A program made the position numbers and the translations under genes. From NCBI GenBank assembly GCA_015057705.1, contig SVDU01000001.1, positions 372,001-436,000 on the forward strand: a stretch of 64,000 bases of DNA, given 5' to 3'. Source of the stretch: Paenibacillaceae bacterium. GTDB lineage: Bacteria; Bacillota; Clostridia; Lachnospirales; Lachnospiraceae. This document shows, one piece after another, positions 45,613 to 55,203 of this stretch (position 1 is its first letter; every line of letters begins with the position of its first letter). The notes beneath the pieces were generated by a model. That model saw only the letters and a list, made by a program, of their open reading frames with translations, did no database searches and had not been told where the DNA came from.

Positions 45613-45749
45613 TTCACAGACTGCTTCAGGAGAGCAATTATACTCTTTTTCCTGATGAAATATATGCGAAGCCTCGTAACGTAAGGAATTTTATGTACGC
45701 CTCCCTGGAACTAACTATGAAGGATCGGAAGAAGCAGTCCAAAAAGTAA
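45582..45749 (+). CDS. -1 frameshift extension of the tail chaperone (gpGT-like)
   Basis: Reached from the 45118 gene by -1 slippage at A AAA AAC (45576-45582). It adds 55 residues starting LISRGGEAAIIHRLL and ending RKKQSKK. The -1 frame is open from 45558 and has no start codon with a ribosome site at its head. Content resembles the second XkdN-cluster chaperone seen before tape measures. The longer product binds tape measure and tube in other phages. Confidence 0.8.
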   Translation, partial: LISRGGEAAIIHRLLQESNYTLFPDEIYAKPRNVRNFMYASLELTMKDRKKQSKK

Positions 45750-45779
45750 TTTCAAGAAAATAAGGAAGGGGGTGGAGGT

Positions 45780-48700
45780 GTGGAATTGAGTGCGGTTTTA
45801 TCATTACGGGACCGGTTATCTGCTAAGATGAAAAAGGCAAGCGAAGGTGTTGGAGCAATGACAAAACGGGTTAATGAATCAAAGGAAGCCTTAGTCAGGA
45901 TGTCTCAGTCACAGAATATTAATATTTCTGCTCGTACCAATATTGCAGAGGTAATGCGAACTGCAAAGCTTGAAATGGCATCTTTGAAGAATACCATAGA
46001 AGAGAAAGAAATTGCTTTAAAGGTTCATTTAGATGATGGGCTCAATATGGATAAGATAGAAGAGCAGTTAAAGCATTTCAATGCTCTTGCAGAAACCGGA
46101 GAAGATATAATTCAAGGGTACAGTAATAAGCTGGACACTTTAAAGCAAAAACAGGCTGAATTTACTGATAAGACTAAAGTAAATACGAAACTTGGTATTG
46201 AGCAATCTATTGATAGTTTAGAAAAAAAGCTAGCAGAAATAGAATCGGCAAAGCAGAAATTTACTGAGTGGCAAAAAATCCGAGCTGATTTCAGTGTTTT
46301 AGAAGAAGCCAGGTCAAAGCTGGCCGCAATGGAAAAGTCAGTAGAGGATTTGAATAAGACTAATGTAGCTGTCAGAGCCTATGTTGATTTCAAAGCCGAT
46401 GCCCTGAAACAAGTCTACGACATTGATGAAAAACTAAAAAGCTTAGGTAAGAAGGTTATCACTCCTGTAATTGATCTGAAGGATAGGGTTACGAATAGGA
46501 TAAAACCAATAACTTCCAGGTTAAAAGGCTTGGCCAGGCAAAAGGTTCAGCCATTGGCAGTTCTTAAAGACAAGGTTACAAATGCCGCCGGAAAGGTTCG
46601 CCAAAGATTAGCAAAGGTGGCCGGGACTGTAGCATATCCGGTGGTAAAGCTTAAGGATATGGCTTCCCCTCTTGTATCTAAGATTTCAGCGAAAATAAAA
46701 AAAGTGACGGGTAAGGTTTGGGCGGCCACTGTAAAAGTGATTGACAAGACCGGACCTGCTTTAAAGAAAATTGGTTCAGGTCTTAAGAGTGTTGCCGGTA
46801 TTGCTGCGAAAGGCATTGTCATTGGTGCTACAGTAGCCATGGCGGGAGCTACAGCGGCAACAGCAACCTCCATAAGTAAAGACCAGGCAATAAATTCTAC
46901 CATGGCACAAACGGGCCAGAAGGATAAGGCAGAAATAAACAGCATAATGTCAAATCTCTATCGTGATAATATGGGCGAAGATTATGCTGATCTTGGGAAA
47001 AGCATATCTACTGTTGCTCAGATATCCGGATCAACTGGTAAAGAATTAGAGGGTCTGACACACAATGCTTTGTTGCTTCGTGATACTTTTGAATTTGATG
47101 TAACTGAAAGTACACGATCTGCAAAAATGATGATGGACCAATTCGGCATATCCGGGGATGAGGCTTATAACCTGATTGCCCAGGGAGCACAAAAGGGTTT
47201 AAATAAAAATGGGGATCTTCTGGATACACTGAATGAGTATGGTACACATTTCAAGCAGATGGGATTTTCCAGTACAGAAATGATGAATATGCTGGTAAAC
47301 GGAGCCCAAAGCGGTACCTTCTCTGTCGATAAGCTTGGTGATGCCATTAAAGAATTCGGAATAAGGTCAAAAGATGGAAGTGACGGTACTAAACAAGCGT
47401 TCAAGGATTTGGGACTGGATGCCAATCGGCTTACAAAAGATTTTGCGGCCGGGGGTGCCAAGGGAAAAGCGGCATTCCAAGAAGTAACCGCTGCGCTTGG
47501 AACCATGCAGGATCCGGTAAAGCAGAATGCTGCTGGTGTGGCTCTCTTTGGTACCATGTGGGAGGATCTGGGAGCTAAAGGCGTACTTTCCATGTCCCAG
47601 CTAAATGGTGAAATTCAAGGCGGTACAGATGCGCTGACAGAGATTAATAATATAAAGTATGATGATCTCGGAAGTGCCTTTGGAAGCTTAAAACGAACCT
47701 TTACAGATGCGGTTTTGGAACCAATCGGGAAGAAGCTTACGCCGGTTGTATCAGATGCGGTAAATGTACTGAAAGGATTTGCGGGTAGGATTGGTAAAGC
47801 TATTGAATCAGGGGATACGTCTGAAATTGGAAACGTATTTAATGATATGATAGGTACTGGGGTTCAGGCTGTTCAAGATGGAGCACCTAAGATGATTAAA
47901 GCCTTGATCGGTGGTCTGGGTGGTTACCAGAAGATGATTAGACAGCAGGCGCCTTCTATTATAACAGCAGCAACTACTATAATCCTTACTCTTGTGCAGG
48001 GACTGACACAGGCAATGCCGGATCTTGCGGAGACATCAATATCGATTCTGGAAAGCTTTACCCAGGGTATTTCAGGAAACCTGCCTATGATAATTCAGGC
48101 GGCGGTACAATTACTTACCAGTTTAATTCAAGGATTCGTAAGCATGCTGCCGGCCATACTTAACCTGGGATTGCAACTGCTCTTATCTTTGATACAGGGA
48201 ATCGTACAAAGTTTACCACTGCTAATAGATTCAGCGGTTCAGATAGTTCTTAATCTACTTCAGTTCATTACTGATAATCTACCTATGATAATCCAGGCTG
48301 CCATTGATATTATAATGACACTGGTACAGGCTTTAATTGACAATATCCCGGTATTGGTAGACGGAGCTATACAGATCATAACAGGACTGGTTAGCTTTAT
48401 CATTGAGAATCTACCTATGATACTGGAAGCTGCAATACAGCTTGTGGTAGCTTTGGTGAATGGACTTATTTCCGCATTACCTACTTTGGTTGAGGGTGCC
48501 TTAAATTTGGTATCTGCAATTTGGGACACTTTGAAAGGGGTGGACTGGCTGCAGCTTGGCATTGATCTGATAAAGGGAATCGGGGAAGGCCTGTTAAGCG
48601 GAGTAAAGCAGATTGGTAGCACCATAGGAAATGTTGCGGGCTCCATTGTAGGAAAATTCAAGAATTTCCTCGGAATACATTCCCCATCCCGGGTGATGAA

Positions 48701-49157
48701 AGCCGAAGTGGGATTTAATATGGGTGCCGGTGTTGCGGAAGGTCTGAAAGATACTAAGGCTATGCTGAATAATGAAATAGAAAGCCTGACTGACGATATG
48801 ACAGTTACCATGAGTGCGAATACTCCTGAGGTAGTGATACCGTCCATGAAGCCTTATCAGCTACCGGTTTCCGAAGAGTCTGAGAAGCCTTCCAAGCCAA
48901 AGAATCCTTCCAGTGGTAGTGATGAATATTCAGGATTAGATATTGCACAGCCAATAAATAATAGCAATACATCAAATTCCTATAGTTCGTCTGCAGAAAG
49001 TAAGGTTGAGAAGAAATACTTTATTGAAAAGATAATCGAACACGTAGAGATAACAGGAGAGGGTGATGAAGATAGGCTGGTACAGAAGATACTGGCAGCA
49101 TTAGCTGATGATATAGAAGAAACCGCAGATAATATGGGAGAGGAGGCTGTTGATTGA
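45780..49157 (+). CDS. Tail tape measure protein
   Basis: 1125 residues from GTG 45780 (AAGGGGGTGGAGG upstream). Long N-terminal coiled coils (about 1-215), a basic repeat region, a glycine-rich hydrophobic stretch near 340-360, the conserved tape-measure core (about 370-640) and, from about 700 to 905, a run of amphipathic 'LPMIIQAA(V/I)QLL' repeats. A peptidoglycan-contact end follows. It sets tail length. The C-terminal SPSRVMKAEVGFNMGAGVAEGL motif is typical. Confidence 0.92.
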   Translation: MELSAVLSLRDRLSAKMKKASEGVGAMTKRVNESKEALVRMSQSQNINISARTNIAEVMRTAKLEMASLKNTIEEKEIALKVHLDDGLNMDKIEEQLKHFNALAETGEDIIQGYSNKLDTLKQKQAEFTDKTKVNTKLGIEQSIDSLEKKLAEIESAKQKFTEWQKIRADFSVLEEARSKLAAMEKSVEDLNKTNVAVRAYVDFKADALKQVYDIDEKLKSLGKKVITPVIDLKDRVTNRIKPITSRLKGLARQKVQPLAVLKDKVTNAAGKVRQRLAKVAGTVAYPVVKLKDMASPLVSKISAKIKKVTGKVWAATVKVIDKTGPALKKIGSGLKSVAGIAAKGIVIGATVAMAGATAATATSISKDQAINSTMAQTGQKDKAEINSIMSNLYRDNMGEDYADLGKSISTVAQISGSTGKELEGLTHNALLLRDTFEFDVTESTRSAKMMMDQFGISGDEAYNLIAQGAQKGLNKNGDLLDTLNEYGTHFKQMGFSSTEMMNMLVNGAQSGTFSVDKLGDAIKEFGIRSKDGSDGTKQAFKDLGLDANRLTKDFAAGGAKGKAAFQEVTAALGTMQDPVKQNAAGVALFGTMWEDLGAKGVLSMSQLNGEIQGGTDALTEINNIKYDDLGSAFGSLKRTFTDAVLEPIGKKLTPVVSDAVNVLKGFAGRIGKAIESGDTSEIGNVFNDMIGTGVQAVQDGAPKMIKALIGGLGGYQKMIRQQAPSIITAATTIILTLVQGLTQAMPDLAETSISILESFTQGISGNLPMIIQAAVQLLTSLIQGFVSMLPAILNLGLQLLLSLIQGIVQSLPLLIDSAVQIVLNLLQFITDNLPMIIQAAIDIIMTLVQALIDNIPVLVDGAIQIITGLVSFIIENLPMILEAAIQLVVALVNGLISALPTLVEGALNLVSAIWDTLKGVDWLQLGIDLIKGIGEGLLSGVKQIGSTIGNVAGSIVGKFKNFLGIHSPSRVMKAEVGFNMGAGVAEGLKDTKAMLNNEIESLTDDMTVTMSANTPEVVIPSMKPYQLPVSEESEKPSKPKNPSSGSDEYSGLDIAQPINNSNTSNSYSSSAESKVEKKYFIEKIIEHVEITGEGDEDRLVQKILAALADDIEETADNMGEEAVD

Positions 49158-49795
49158 TATATAAAATATCGTTTGAAAATTTGAAAGACAGTATAATTTT
49201 ACCGGTCAATCCCTCTGAACCGGTAATCAGCGGGGGTGGCAATAATTTTACGGATGTACAGGTTATTAAGGGTGGAGAACGTACCATAATCGGCAATAGT
49301 ATGCTGCAAGTGGTGTCGTTCTCCTCTTTTTTTCCCAGAGATTATGATTCTTCCTATTGTAGTGTAGAAGATATACCGGATCCATGGGAAGCAGTAAAAA
49401 AAATAGAGAAATGGAGGAAGTCTGGCCAACCAGTAAAATTGCTGATAACTAAGACGGGTGTAAATATGTACGCTACAATCCGGAAGTTTGACTACAGGGA
49501 GAAAGGCGGGGAGCCAGGGGATGTGTATTATGATATTGAATTTAAGGAGTTTAAATTTATAAAAATCCGGGAAGTAGTAAAAGAAGCACCTAAGGTACAG
49601 CAGCAATCGGACCGGCCGGAAACCTCCACCACTGCAAAGACCTACACTGTTGTGAAAGGAGACAGCCTGTGGAATATAGCGAAAAAATTCTATGGAAATG
49701 GGGGCCAGTATACAAAAATATTTAGTGCTAATAATCCTCCTATAAAGAATGCAAGCTTAATATCTCCGGGGCAGGTATTTACGATTCCGTCATGA
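49154..49795 (+). CDS. LysM-containing tail protein (XkdP-like)
   Basis: 213 residues from TTG 49154, overlapping the tape-measure stop. The C-terminal 48 residues are a LysM domain (TYTVVKGDSLWNIAKKFYG...LISPGQVFTIP). PBSX XkdP has the same build and caps the tube end at the baseplate. Confidence 0.88.
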   Translation: MIYKISFENLKDSIILPVNPSEPVISGGGNNFTDVQVIKGGERTIIGNSMLQVVSFSSFFPRDYDSSYCSVEDIPDPWEAVKKIEKWRKSGQPVKLLITKTGVNMYATIRKFDYREKGGEPGDVYYDIEFKEFKFIKIREVVKEAPKVQQQSDRPETSTTAKTYTVVKGDSLWNIAKKFYGNGGQYTKIFSANNPPIKNASLISPGQVFTIPS

Positions 49796-50820
49796 AAGAA
49801 TTATACAAAGAAAGGGAAAAGTATAAGGTTGCCGTTATTCAGGAAAATCTTATATCTTGGATTGAAGAGGCTGTCACTACCATGACTTGGGGTGGCAGCA
49901 AAGACGAAGCTTCCCGAACACTTAATCTGGAAGTAACAAAGGTCAATGGAAAAACAGATTTCCCGAATGGGAGCGCCATTGTGATATATGATCTTGCGGA
50001 CCAGGAACTCATGAGGTATATCATCACTAAAAAAAGTAAAACCCGGAGTAGTACAGCAATAAAGTATACGGCCAGGGATGTTCGGTGGTGGCTCACACGC
50101 AGTAAAATGGACAAAAAGTTTGAGAACATGACTGCCAGTGAGATTATCTCAAGCTTGTGTAAAAGTTTAGGAATAAGTACAGGAACCATTGCGGATACAG
50201 GTGTTAAATTTTCTGTTCTGCATTTTATAAAAAAAAGTCCCTGGGACATGATTGTCATTGCGCTTACAGAAACCAGGAAACAAAGTGGAAAGCGGTATAC
50301 AACCCGTGTTAAAAATGGAAACCTGGAACTTATTGAAAAGTGTAAGCAGACAGTACAATGGGTGATTGAGGAAGGGGCAAATCTACTGGATGCATCTTAT
50401 GATGAAAGCATTGAATCCACTTATACACAGGTTAAGGTAGTTGGAAAGAATTCCAAAGGCAATGAAATATCAGCGATTCAAAAGAATGAAGGAGCTCAAA
50501 AGCTTTATGGTGTGATGCAGGAATACATAAGTCAAAGTGACAAAATGACACAGGCGGAAGTGAATGCAATAGCAGTTCAAAAATTGAAAGAGCTGTCAGT
50601 CATGCAGAAAAGCGGAACAATAAAAACCTTTGGATTAGATGATGTAGAAACCGGAACAGGGATATATGTAATTGACAATGAAACCGGTTTGGTAGGCGGA
50701 TTTTATGTCGAATCAGATAGTCATACATATAGCAATGGATATCATGAAATGAGCCTTACTTTGGCCTGGACTGATGAATTACCGGAAATTGAATATGAGG
50801 CTCCAAAAGAATCAACGTAA
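49792..50820 (+). CDS. Baseplate hub protein (XkdQ-like)
   Basis: 342 residues. Hub fold with WIEEAVTTMTWGGSKDEASRTLNLEV at the start and FGLDDVETGTGIYVIDNETGLVGGFYV at the end, as in XkdQ/gpD hubs. Overlaps the LysM gene by four bases. Confidence 0.85.
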   Translation: MKELYKEREKYKVAVIQENLISWIEEAVTTMTWGGSKDEASRTLNLEVTKVNGKTDFPNGSAIVIYDLADQELMRYIITKKSKTRSSTAIKYTARDVRWWLTRSKMDKKFENMTASEIISSLCKSLGISTGTIADTGVKFSVLHFIKKSPWDMIVIALTETRKQSGKRYTTRVKNGNLELIEKCKQTVQWVIEEGANLLDASYDESIESTYTQVKVVGKNSKGNEISAIQKNEGAQKLYGVMQEYISQSDKMTQAEVNAIAVQKLKELSVMQKSGTIKTFGLDDVETGTGIYVIDNETGLVGGFYVESDSHTYSNGYHEMSLTLAWTDELPEIEYEAPKEST

Positions 50821-50840
50821 CCATAGGAAAGGGTGATAAT

Positions 50841-51101
50841 ATGAGTGCGGAAGCAGCGAGAATAATAAAAAAAATCTCTGGAAAGAAAACTGCCAGTGGG
50901 CTTGATATCATGTTAGGAACAGTAAAGGCGGTTTCTCCTCTTACTGTAAAGTTTGATGATGTGAGTTTTGATATATCTGCAGGACTATTAGTAAATCCGG
51001 ATATCAATCTTCGTGAGGGGCTTAAAGCAGGGGAAAGGGTAGCCGGTGTTCCTGTGGGGGGAACACAGTATCTTATTTTATGTAAGGCGGTGGCAGCTTA
51101 A
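50841..51101 (+). CDS. XkdR-like baseplate protein (DUF2577)
   Basis: 86 residues, beta-rich (DIMLGTVKAVSPLTVKFDD), fits DUF2577. Located between hub and XkdS genes as in PBSX. The stop overlaps the next ATG by one base. Confidence 0.8.
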   Translation: MSAEAARIIKKISGKKTASGLDIMLGTVKAVSPLTVKFDDVSFDISAGLLVNPDINLREGLKAGERVAGVPVGGTQYLILCKAVAA

Positions 51102-51559
51102 TGGGAATCTTACCTCAATCATCTGAAATAAGTAATACTACTGTAAAAACTTATAAAGACAGTTTGCTGGGGAAACACACATTTAAGTTTGATTTTGAAA
51201 AGAATGAGTTTGTCACCGATGTTATGGATAATGTTATTACCACTAGTAATGCCAATGAAATATTAGAGCAGGTAATTAATAAAATTCTCCATGATCGTAG
51301 ATATAAAAACCTCATTTATCCGAAATCATATGGGAATGAAATAGACCTTATATTAAATCAGGATGACCCATATGAAGTCGTGGAGTGTGAATTACGCAGG
51401 GTTTACATAGAAGCATTGGAATACCATCCAATGATTGAAAGCATAAGTGATTTCTCGGCCAGTTATGAAGGAGATACGATTACATGTAAATTTGTTGTGA
51501 ATGGAGTGGACGGTACCAGCGTCCAAGTAGTAAAGGAGCTGAATTATGTCACTACCTGA
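51101..51559 (+). CDS. XkdS-like baseplate wedge protein (DUF2634)
   Basis: 152 residues. DVMDNVITTSNANEILEQVINKILHDRRY and FSASYEGDTITCKFVVNGVDG fit the DUF2634/gp25-like family that starts sheath assembly. Overlaps the baseplate J gene by 14 bases. Confidence 0.83.
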   Translation: MGILPQSSEISNTTVKTYKDSLLGKHTFKFDFEKNEFVTDVMDNVITTSNANEILEQVINKILHDRRYKNLIYPKSYGNEIDLILNQDDPYEVVECELRRVYIEALEYHPMIESISDFSASYEGDTITCKFVVNGVDGTSVQVVKELNYVTT

Positions 51560-52709
51560 TTTTGATTTTATTAAAATGATCCAGGATGGATCTTTGGACG
51601 TGATTGAATGGTTGGCAGCTCAAAACGAGGAAACCATACGAGAAAGAGTTTATGAACGGGTGCCTGAAGGCTTGGATGTCTCAGTCGGAAGCTATGAATA
51701 TGATGCCATAGAGCCAACTAACGCAGAATTTGCAGTGGCTTATTTTATGCTGCGTAATGTGATTTTACTTGCGTTTCCCCAATATTCTTTTGGTCAATGG
51801 CTTACCCTGTCCGCCGCCGCCCATGGAGTATATCGAAAGGCTGCCACTTATGCAAGCGGAAATATTTTAATTCAGGGAGCCATTGGAACTGCAATACCGG
51901 CCGGGACCAAATTCTCAAACAGTATTCCTTCCGGATCTGCCTTAAGTGTTAAATATTATACTTCAAAAGAGTATTCGGTAATTGGAAGTGATAGCCAGGT
52001 AGAAATTGAGGTTACTGCTGATGAAATAGGCTCTGCCGGTAATGCTCAGGCTGGGGAAATAAATTTAAACCTGGCTGACATTCAAAATCTTACCTCTATC
52101 GGCAATGTCTCCGCTTTTACAAATGGAGTGGATGAAGAGAGTGATGATTCATTACTTACCCGGCTGCTTGATAAGGTCAGAAATCCCACCAGTGGAGGAA
52201 ATAAAAACGATTACAAACAGTGGGCGAAAGAAATATCCGGAGTTGTTGAAGTGGAAGTAATACCGCTTTGGAATGGTCCGGGAACAGTTCAGGTTATTAT
52301 TATTGGGGAAGGCGGTTCCCCTATTCCTGATTTGGTTTCGGTTGTAAAGGAGCATCTGGATCCTGCGGACCATGAAGGGGAAGGAGAGGGGCGGGCTCCC
52401 ATCGGAGCGGTAGTTACTGTGATTACTACAGAGAACTACGCTATCCGGATCGATATTAACGATTTGGAATTTGAAAGTGGATACAGCCTTTTAAATACTC
52501 GACAAGCTATTATTGAAGCAGTAAAGAAAGAAATTTCCAAGGTGAGCATTGGAGGTTTGGTGAGGATACATTATGTAGAGGATGCAATAAAGCATGTAAC
52601 AGGCGTAAAGGATTTCGGAAATGTGTTTCTTAATCAATCTAGTACCAATATGCAAGTACCGGCGCATTTAAAACCGTCAGCTGGGGAGGTGTATTTCGAT
52701 GGAAATTAG
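51546..52709 (+). CDS. gpJ: Baseplate J protein (XkdT-like)
   Basis: 387 residues with the baseplate J architecture: AAAHGVYRKAATYASGNILIQG, then VSAFTNGVDEESDDSLLTRLLDKVRNPTSGGNKNDYKQWA. Forms the baseplate wedge. Overlaps the next gene by 11 bases. Confidence 0.92.
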   Translation: MSLPDFDFIKMIQDGSLDVIEWLAAQNEETIRERVYERVPEGLDVSVGSYEYDAIEPTNAEFAVAYFMLRNVILLAFPQYSFGQWLTLSAAAHGVYRKAATYASGNILIQGAIGTAIPAGTKFSNSIPSGSALSVKYYTSKEYSVIGSDSQVEIEVTADEIGSAGNAQAGEINLNLADIQNLTSIGNVSAFTNGVDEESDDSLLTRLLDKVRNPTSGGNKNDYKQWAKEISGVVEVEVIPLWNGPGTVQVIIIGEGGSPIPDLVSVVKEHLDPADHEGEGEGRAPIGAVVTVITTENYAIRIDINDLEFESGYSLLNTRQAIIEAVKKEISKVSIGGLVRIHYVEDAIKHVTGVKDFGNVFLNQSSTNMQVPAHLKPSAGEVYFDGN

Positions 52710-53625
52710 CCGCTCTGAAGAAATGCTTAAATATGTTGAAGGGTATTACCGGGAAAGCAAATATTATCTGGCTCAGAACAGTGCCAAAGGTGAGGAACTT
52801 AATATCATCCATGCGATATTGGAGGATCTGCCCAATCAGTTTAACCCGCAGACAGCTACGTGGGGCCTTAGATTATGGGATGAATTACTGGAAATTGACG
52901 GAGGAATTCAGACCGTTGAGGATCACAGGGCAAAAGTGATGATGAAACTGATTGCCTTGCCAAGAATTACACCTATTTCCTTGGAAAGACTGATAAAAAG
53001 TATTGCAAAAGCAAATGTGGATATTATCCGGAACGTGGCACCGTATACTTTTCAAATCCGAGTGAGAGAAGATAGCCTTGACTGCAACAGCAACTTAATA
53101 CGGCAAATCGTAGAAGATTACAAGGAAGCACATATGGCATTTCACCAGGCGTATTATCTAGGGCACATTGTTTCAAAAGAACGTATTTATTTAAAAACTT
53201 TACATCGCATAACAATGTATTGGTTCCTTGAAGCGTGGCTTTTAAATGGGGCACATTCTCTAAACGGAGAGATGAAATTAGGATTTATATATCCAATGTA
53301 TAATCTTTTAGTATGCAACCGTATTTCAGTAGTAATTTCTGAGCGTTTTTATACAAAGACTATGCGGAATACCTTTATAGTGAAAACAACTGAAAAAGCC
53401 AAAGTTAGAGGCAGTATACGGCCTATTTTTAGCTGGTGGAATGGGGGCCTAAATAGAAAGCCAGATTATAAGACGAGGTCAACAAATCGGATTGATGTGA
53501 TTAATCCAGAGAGAGTATCCTCTCCAGTGGTAACTATTTCACATAATTTATGGCATTTAGATGGTTCTGTTATGTTAGATGGCAGCCGAACGCTGGATGC
53601 ATACCAAATTAAGGAGGTTTTATAA
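52699..53625 (+). CDS. Tail protein gpI/XkdU-like (DUF2313)
   Basis: 308 residues. The first 190 residues (EEMLKYVEGYYRESKYYLAQNSAKGEELNIIHAILEDL) are the DUF2313/YmfQ type that links baseplate and fibre. The last 100 residues are a beta-rich extension beyond the usual roughly 190, perhaps a fibre-attachment domain. Confidence 0.8.
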   Translation: MEISRSEEMLKYVEGYYRESKYYLAQNSAKGEELNIIHAILEDLPNQFNPQTATWGLRLWDELLEIDGGIQTVEDHRAKVMMKLIALPRITPISLERLIKSIAKANVDIIRNVAPYTFQIRVREDSLDCNSNLIRQIVEDYKEAHMAFHQAYYLGHIVSKERIYLKTLHRITMYWFLEAWLLNGAHSLNGEMKLGFIYPMYNLLVCNRISVVISERFYTKTMRNTFIVKTTEKAKVRGSIRPIFSWWNGGLNRKPDYKTRSTNRIDVINPERVSSPVVTISHNLWHLDGSVMLDGSRTLDAYQIKEVL

Positions 53626-53627
53626 TA

Positions 53628-54008
53628 ATGGCAGAAAGTATTGTTACAGATATTGCAAAAGAAAAAATGCTGAAGGCAAGGGCAGGAGTTTCACCCTTAC
53701 CACCTATTGTTGGGATGGCTTTTGGGGATGGGGCTAAAAATGTTTCGGGTGGAATAATTGCTCCAACCGCAAATCAAACAGCTTTGAACAATGAATTACT
53801 TAGAAAATCAAATGACAGTTGCAAAGAAATTACTAAATTAATTTATCGTTATTCTTGCACATTAGATGAAGGCGAATTGGCCAATAAATTTATAAATGAA
53901 ATAGCCTTGTATGATTCTGATGGAGATTTGATAGCGATAAAGACTTTCTTAGATAAGGGAAAAGATTCTGATCAAGAAATGGTATTTGAGATAGATGATA
54001 CATTTTAA
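53628..54008 (+). CDS. Tail-collar/fibre-associated protein
   Basis: 126 residues. ESIVTDIAKEKMLKARAGVSPLPPIVGMAFGDGAKNVSGG resembles N-terminal tail-collar (DUF3751) domains that anchor fibres to the baseplate. AAGGAGG upstream. It immediately precedes the switching fibre gene. Confidence 0.75.
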   Translation: MAESIVTDIAKEKMLKARAGVSPLPPIVGMAFGDGAKNVSGGIIAPTANQTALNNELLRKSNDSCKEITKLIYRYSCTLDEGELANKFINEIALYDSDGDLIAIKTFLDKGKDSDQEMVFEIDDTF

Positions 54009-54020
54009 AAGGAGGAGTTT

Positions 54021-54839
54021 ATGGCTGATTTTGAAATTGAAAAAGAGTATAGGGAACAACTGCGGAAATTAGAAACAACAGATCCTGCCCATGCTGACCT
54101 ATTTAATTCAACGTTTTCAACATTAATAAATAATGATGCATACCTCAACGAGCAGAATAACAAAATCAAACAACCAGAATTTGATGATTCTGGCAGCGTA
54201 GATGAAATAAAAGACTTCCCATCATTTTTATCATCTATGGTATCTAAGATGAGTATATTTAAGTTTTTTTCAGATTTGAAAGCTGGATTAAAATTTGTAT
54301 TACATACAGGGCAAATAGTCAATAACTGTGTTACGGACCGGTCAGACCTTCCAGGTTCGGCACATAATGATAAGGTTTTGATGGATAAATATTTGGCGTT
54401 AAGTAGTGATTTAAGTGAACGGCTTTTCTTTGGTGCTGGTACTGCGTTGCAAGCAAAGAACGGTACGACGTGGTACAGATTACAAATTAATCCTGATAAT
54501 TCAACAGGTGTTTTTAAGTCTATCGATAATGGTACCACATGGCCAATTTTTGAAAGATTTATAACAGAATCTGGATCAGTTAAAATAAAGAGTGGGTACA
54601 TAAACATTGCAACGACTGCTTCTTACGGCAATGAATACCAGGGATCTATGTCCATTCCATCTATCATTTCAGCTTTTAGTCTTACAGATAAAACGGTTTT
54701 GACAGTCATTTGTCGGGGAGGCAATCTTATATCAGATGGTGCAATTGTCCCAAAACATGGTTCAGACGGTTCTATATTTACACTCTCTGGTGCTGTGTCG
54801 GGTACATACAGGATGCATTTCGATATACTTTATAAATAA
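54021..54839 (+). CDS. Tail fibre with invertible C-terminus (currently expressed form)
   Basis: 272 residues, GGAGGAG ribosome site. Residues 1-131 are constant: an attachment region and an amphipathic/helical segment ending ...LALSSDL. Codons 128-131 (SSDL) are the 13-bp site AAGTAGTGATTTA (54401-54413). Residues 132-272 are the currently connected tip: a pyocin-knob-like beta fold (GTTWYRLQINPDN...NGTTWPIFERFI) followed by a second beta domain. Its stop lies 7 bp from the stop of an inverted alternative tip (54847-55107). I infer host-receptor specificity is switched by recombination at the site. Confidence 0.88.
   Translation: MADFEIEKEYREQLRKLETTDPAHADLFNSTFSTLINNDAYLNEQNNKIKQPEFDDSGSVDEIKDFPSFLSSMVSKMSIFKFFSDLKAGLKFVLHTGQIVNNCVTDRSDLPGSAHNDKVLMDKYLALSSDLSERLFFGAGTALQAKNGTTWYRLQINPDNSTGVFKSIDNGTTWPIFERFITESGSVKIKSGYINIATTASYGNEYQGSMSIPSIISAFSLTDKTVLTVICRGGNLISDGAIVPKHGSDGSIFTLSGAVSGTYRMHFDILYK
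54401..54413 (+). repeat. Fibre-switch site S1 (in the expressed gene)
   Basis: AAGTAGTGATTTA on the plus strand inside codons 127-131 of the fibre gene. Identical to S2 and one base different from S3 and S4. Confidence 0.88.
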
Positions 54840-54846
54840 TGATTAA

Positions 54847-55107
54847 TTAAATCCATGACCTCCACTGATTTCCCCAGCGCATACGATGTTTAAAGTCATT
54901 ATTCCAGTCAAAGAATAGCTGGATACCACTCGGACCATTATTAAATATGATGATAATTCCATCTTTCCCCGTTGGCGTTTTTGTACTTCCGTCATTTCGT
55001 ATGTCAATAGTAGCAATTTGCGTCTCCCGTAAATTATCCAGAGTTATAAGTGAACCATCTCCAATGGAATAGTTATTATATGGGAGGATGCTCGTTAAAT
55101 CACTACT
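54847..55107 (-). pseudogene. Silent fibre C-terminal cassette 2 (inverted)
   Basis: Minus-strand open frame beginning exactly at site S2 as SSDL, then 82 residues (TSILPYNNYSIG... to ...RWGNQWRSWI) and a stop. No start codon or ribosome site. Joined to the constant part in the same frame it would complete a fibre with a knob-type WGNQWRSW ending. Not a decayed gene but a stored alternative. Confidence 0.87.
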
Positions 55108-55108
55108 T
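55096..55108 (-). repeat. Fibre-switch site S2
   Basis: Reads AAGTAGTGATTTA on the minus strand, identical to S1 and in inverted orientation. Recombination S1xS2 would flip about 700 bp. Confidence 0.88.
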
Positions 55109-55203
55109 TATTAAAAAGATGGTAATAAACAAAATATTGTAATATTTTCCTTTTAAGTCTATAATTAAAAATGGATAAATAATCTGTATAGGGGGAATTA
55201 TGT

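Noticed and set aside
48260-48847. 195-codon minus-strand frame inside the tape measure gene
   Set aside because: Arises from the repetitive hydrophobic region of the tape measure; no start signal and no independent evidence.
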